Assembly: GCA_021234155.1 (NCBI GenBank)
Contig: JAJEKV010000054.1
Location: 5,255,962-5,319,961, forward strand
DNA from: Isoetes taiwanensis
Lineage: Eukaryota; Streptophyta; Lycopodiopsida; Isoetales; Isoetaceae
Reading direction: 5' to 3'
DNA length: 64,000 nucleotides
Part shown: piece by piece, positions 63,035 through 64,000 of the stretch
How the letters are laid out: each line of letters opens with the position of its first letter
Position numbering within the stretch: the first letter of the stretch is position 1
Notes under the pieces: generated by a model
What the model saw: only the letters and a program-made list of their open reading frames with translations
Database searches by the model: none
Told to the model about the DNA's origin: nothing
Position numbers and translations under genes: made by a program

Positions 63035-63595
63035 GATTGATGAGTTCAAGCATCGAGACTTCCCAATCTTTCTTTCCCCTCCTCTTTGGGCAATGTAGCT
63101 TAGTTTACATGCTAAGTTCCATTGTTCAAAGAGGGGTGAAAGCAAGGGTTGGGAAGTCTCGATGCTTGTACTCAGGTCTCTTTCATCCTGGCCTGGAGCG
63201 TGATCCTTCGGGTTAATTGGATGTTAGTGATTGATGAGTTCAAGCATCGAGACTTCCCAATCTTTCTTTCCCCTCCTCTTTGGGCAATGTAGCTTAGTTT
63301 ACATGCTAAGTTCCATTGTTCAAAGAGGGGTGAAAGCAAGGGTTGGGAAGTCTCGATGCTTGTACTCAGGTCTCTTTCATCCTGGCCTGGAGCGTGATCC
63401 TTCGGGTTAATTGGATGTTAGTGATTGATGAGTTCAAGCATCGAGACTTCCCAATCTTTCTTTCCCCTCCTCTTTGGGCAATGTAGCTTAGTTTACATGC
63501 TAAGTTCCATTGTTCAAAGAGGGGTGAAAGCAAGGGTTGGGAAGTCTCGATGCTTGTACTCAGGTCTCTTTCATCCTGGCCTGGAGCGTGATCCT
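63035..63595. repeat. Three tandem 194-bp units, each containing a 120-bp hairpin
   Basis: Units start at 63035, 63229 and 63423; the third is cut short near 63595. In each, AAGCATCGAGACTTCCCAA pairs with an exact inverse copy about 82 bp later (first unit 63048-63066 and 63149-63167). Imperfect pairing continues inward to a small loop around TTTACATG. Single arms also occur at about 62409 and 62463. Confidence 0.97.
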
Positions 63596-63604
63596 CTTGA
63601 ATGG

Positions 63605-63770
63605 TTGCCAAATCGCCATTTGGATGCCATCTGGACCTATAATTTGTACCTCCATTCCTTTGGGTGGCACATGCCATGCAAACCCATTTGGGTATTCAGA
63701 GCATGTGCCACCCAGAGGAATAGAGTACTGATTATAGGTCCGTGATAGCATTCAAAGCCCAATTTGGCAT
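63605..63770. repeat. 166-nt near-perfect foldback (hairpin)
   Basis: GGACCTATAAT (63633-63643) pairs with ATTATAGGTCC (63731-63741). ATTCCTTTGGGTGGCACATG (63654-63673) pairs with CATGTGCCACCCAGAGGAAT (63702-63721) with one mismatch. The outer parts around TTGCCAAAT and ATTTGGCAT pair imperfectly. It could be a MITE or a small-RNA precursor. Confidence 0.93.
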
Positions 63771-63857
63771 ACCGGGTTATTCCCGACTTGGGTACCGGTA
63801 CCTTGTGAACCTTCGATGGATCGATTTCGTCCGGCTGGTCCGAGGTCTGTTTGGCCC

Positions 63858-63908
63858 CTTCGCATGCGTAGATTACTTCTCATCAGCAAGATTCTGGCGC
63901 ATGCGAAG
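63858..63908. repeat. 11-bp inverted repeat CTTCGCATGCG / CGCATGCGAAG
   Basis: Perfect arms at 63858-63868 and 63898-63908 with a 29-bp loop, just beyond the larger foldback. No gene is seen between 63771 and the window end. Confidence 0.85.
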
Positions 63909-64000
63909 AGGCAAGCAACAACGGAGGTCGAGACGGGTCTGATCCAACGAAGGTTTTCAGGGCACTGCGGTTACACATGAAAGAAACATAGAAAGAAACA

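Noticed and set aside
63035-63595. CRISPR-like array
   Set aside because: Units are 194 bp and near-identical throughout, with internal hairpins and no variable spacers, in a plant genome. It is a tandem repeat.

Overview
The window is nuclear DNA of a land plant. The evidence is the split structure of three host genes, a plant-type ATG6, plant initiator-methionine tRNA primer sites behind two LTRs, and gene-poor, retroelement-rich spacing. A large-genome non-angiosperm (fern, lycophyte or gymnosperm) would fit, but nothing here fixes the species.

Three host genes, all on the minus strand, could be assembled exon by exon with continuous phase. They are a Maf-family nucleotide pyrophosphatase (10001-15012, 10 exons, 223 aa), the autophagy protein ATG6/Beclin-1 (38943-42594, 10 exons, 516 aa) and the NEDD8/RUB-conjugating enzyme UBC12 (50152-51038, 5 exons, 183 aa). 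One Maf intron is GC-AG. One ATG6 intron appears to be GA-AG, because canonical splicing there breaks the frame.

Most of the rest is mobile DNA. From 0.3 to 6.8 kb there is a degenerate LINE followed by two further LINE 3' ends in tandem, with CT microsatellites between them. From 16.8 to 19.7 kb there is a small non-autonomous LTR element, one of whose LTRs carries a 322-bp MITE that the other lacks. A plant L1-type LINE (19.73-20.50 and 33.56-35.86 kb) is split by a 13-kb Ty3/gypsy chromovirus at 20502-33554 with a 5-bp target duplication. Two more copies related to the first LINE lie at 47.2-49.4 kb (+) and 53.6-55.0 kb (-). Degenerate, hard-to-name ORF remnants fill 58.8-62.3 kb, and tandem hairpin-forming repeats fill 62.7-63.8 kb.

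The most interesting object is the chromovirus. Between its primer-binding site and gag it carries about 4 kb of extra coding sequence: an ORF ending in a coiled coil (ORF1), a complete histone H3 fold with an altered tail, a 467-aa ORF of unknown family (ORF3) and a 162-aa ORF (ORF4). The H3 reading frame has no ATG of its own. It lies exactly one -1 step from ORF1, the same net shift as each of the five breaks in pol, so an ORF1-H3 fusion is likely. The element also encodes an integrase with a C-terminal chromodomain, so one mobile element carries both a chromatin-reader-type domain and a histone. Gag-pol is broken in several places and this copy is probably not autonomous as read.
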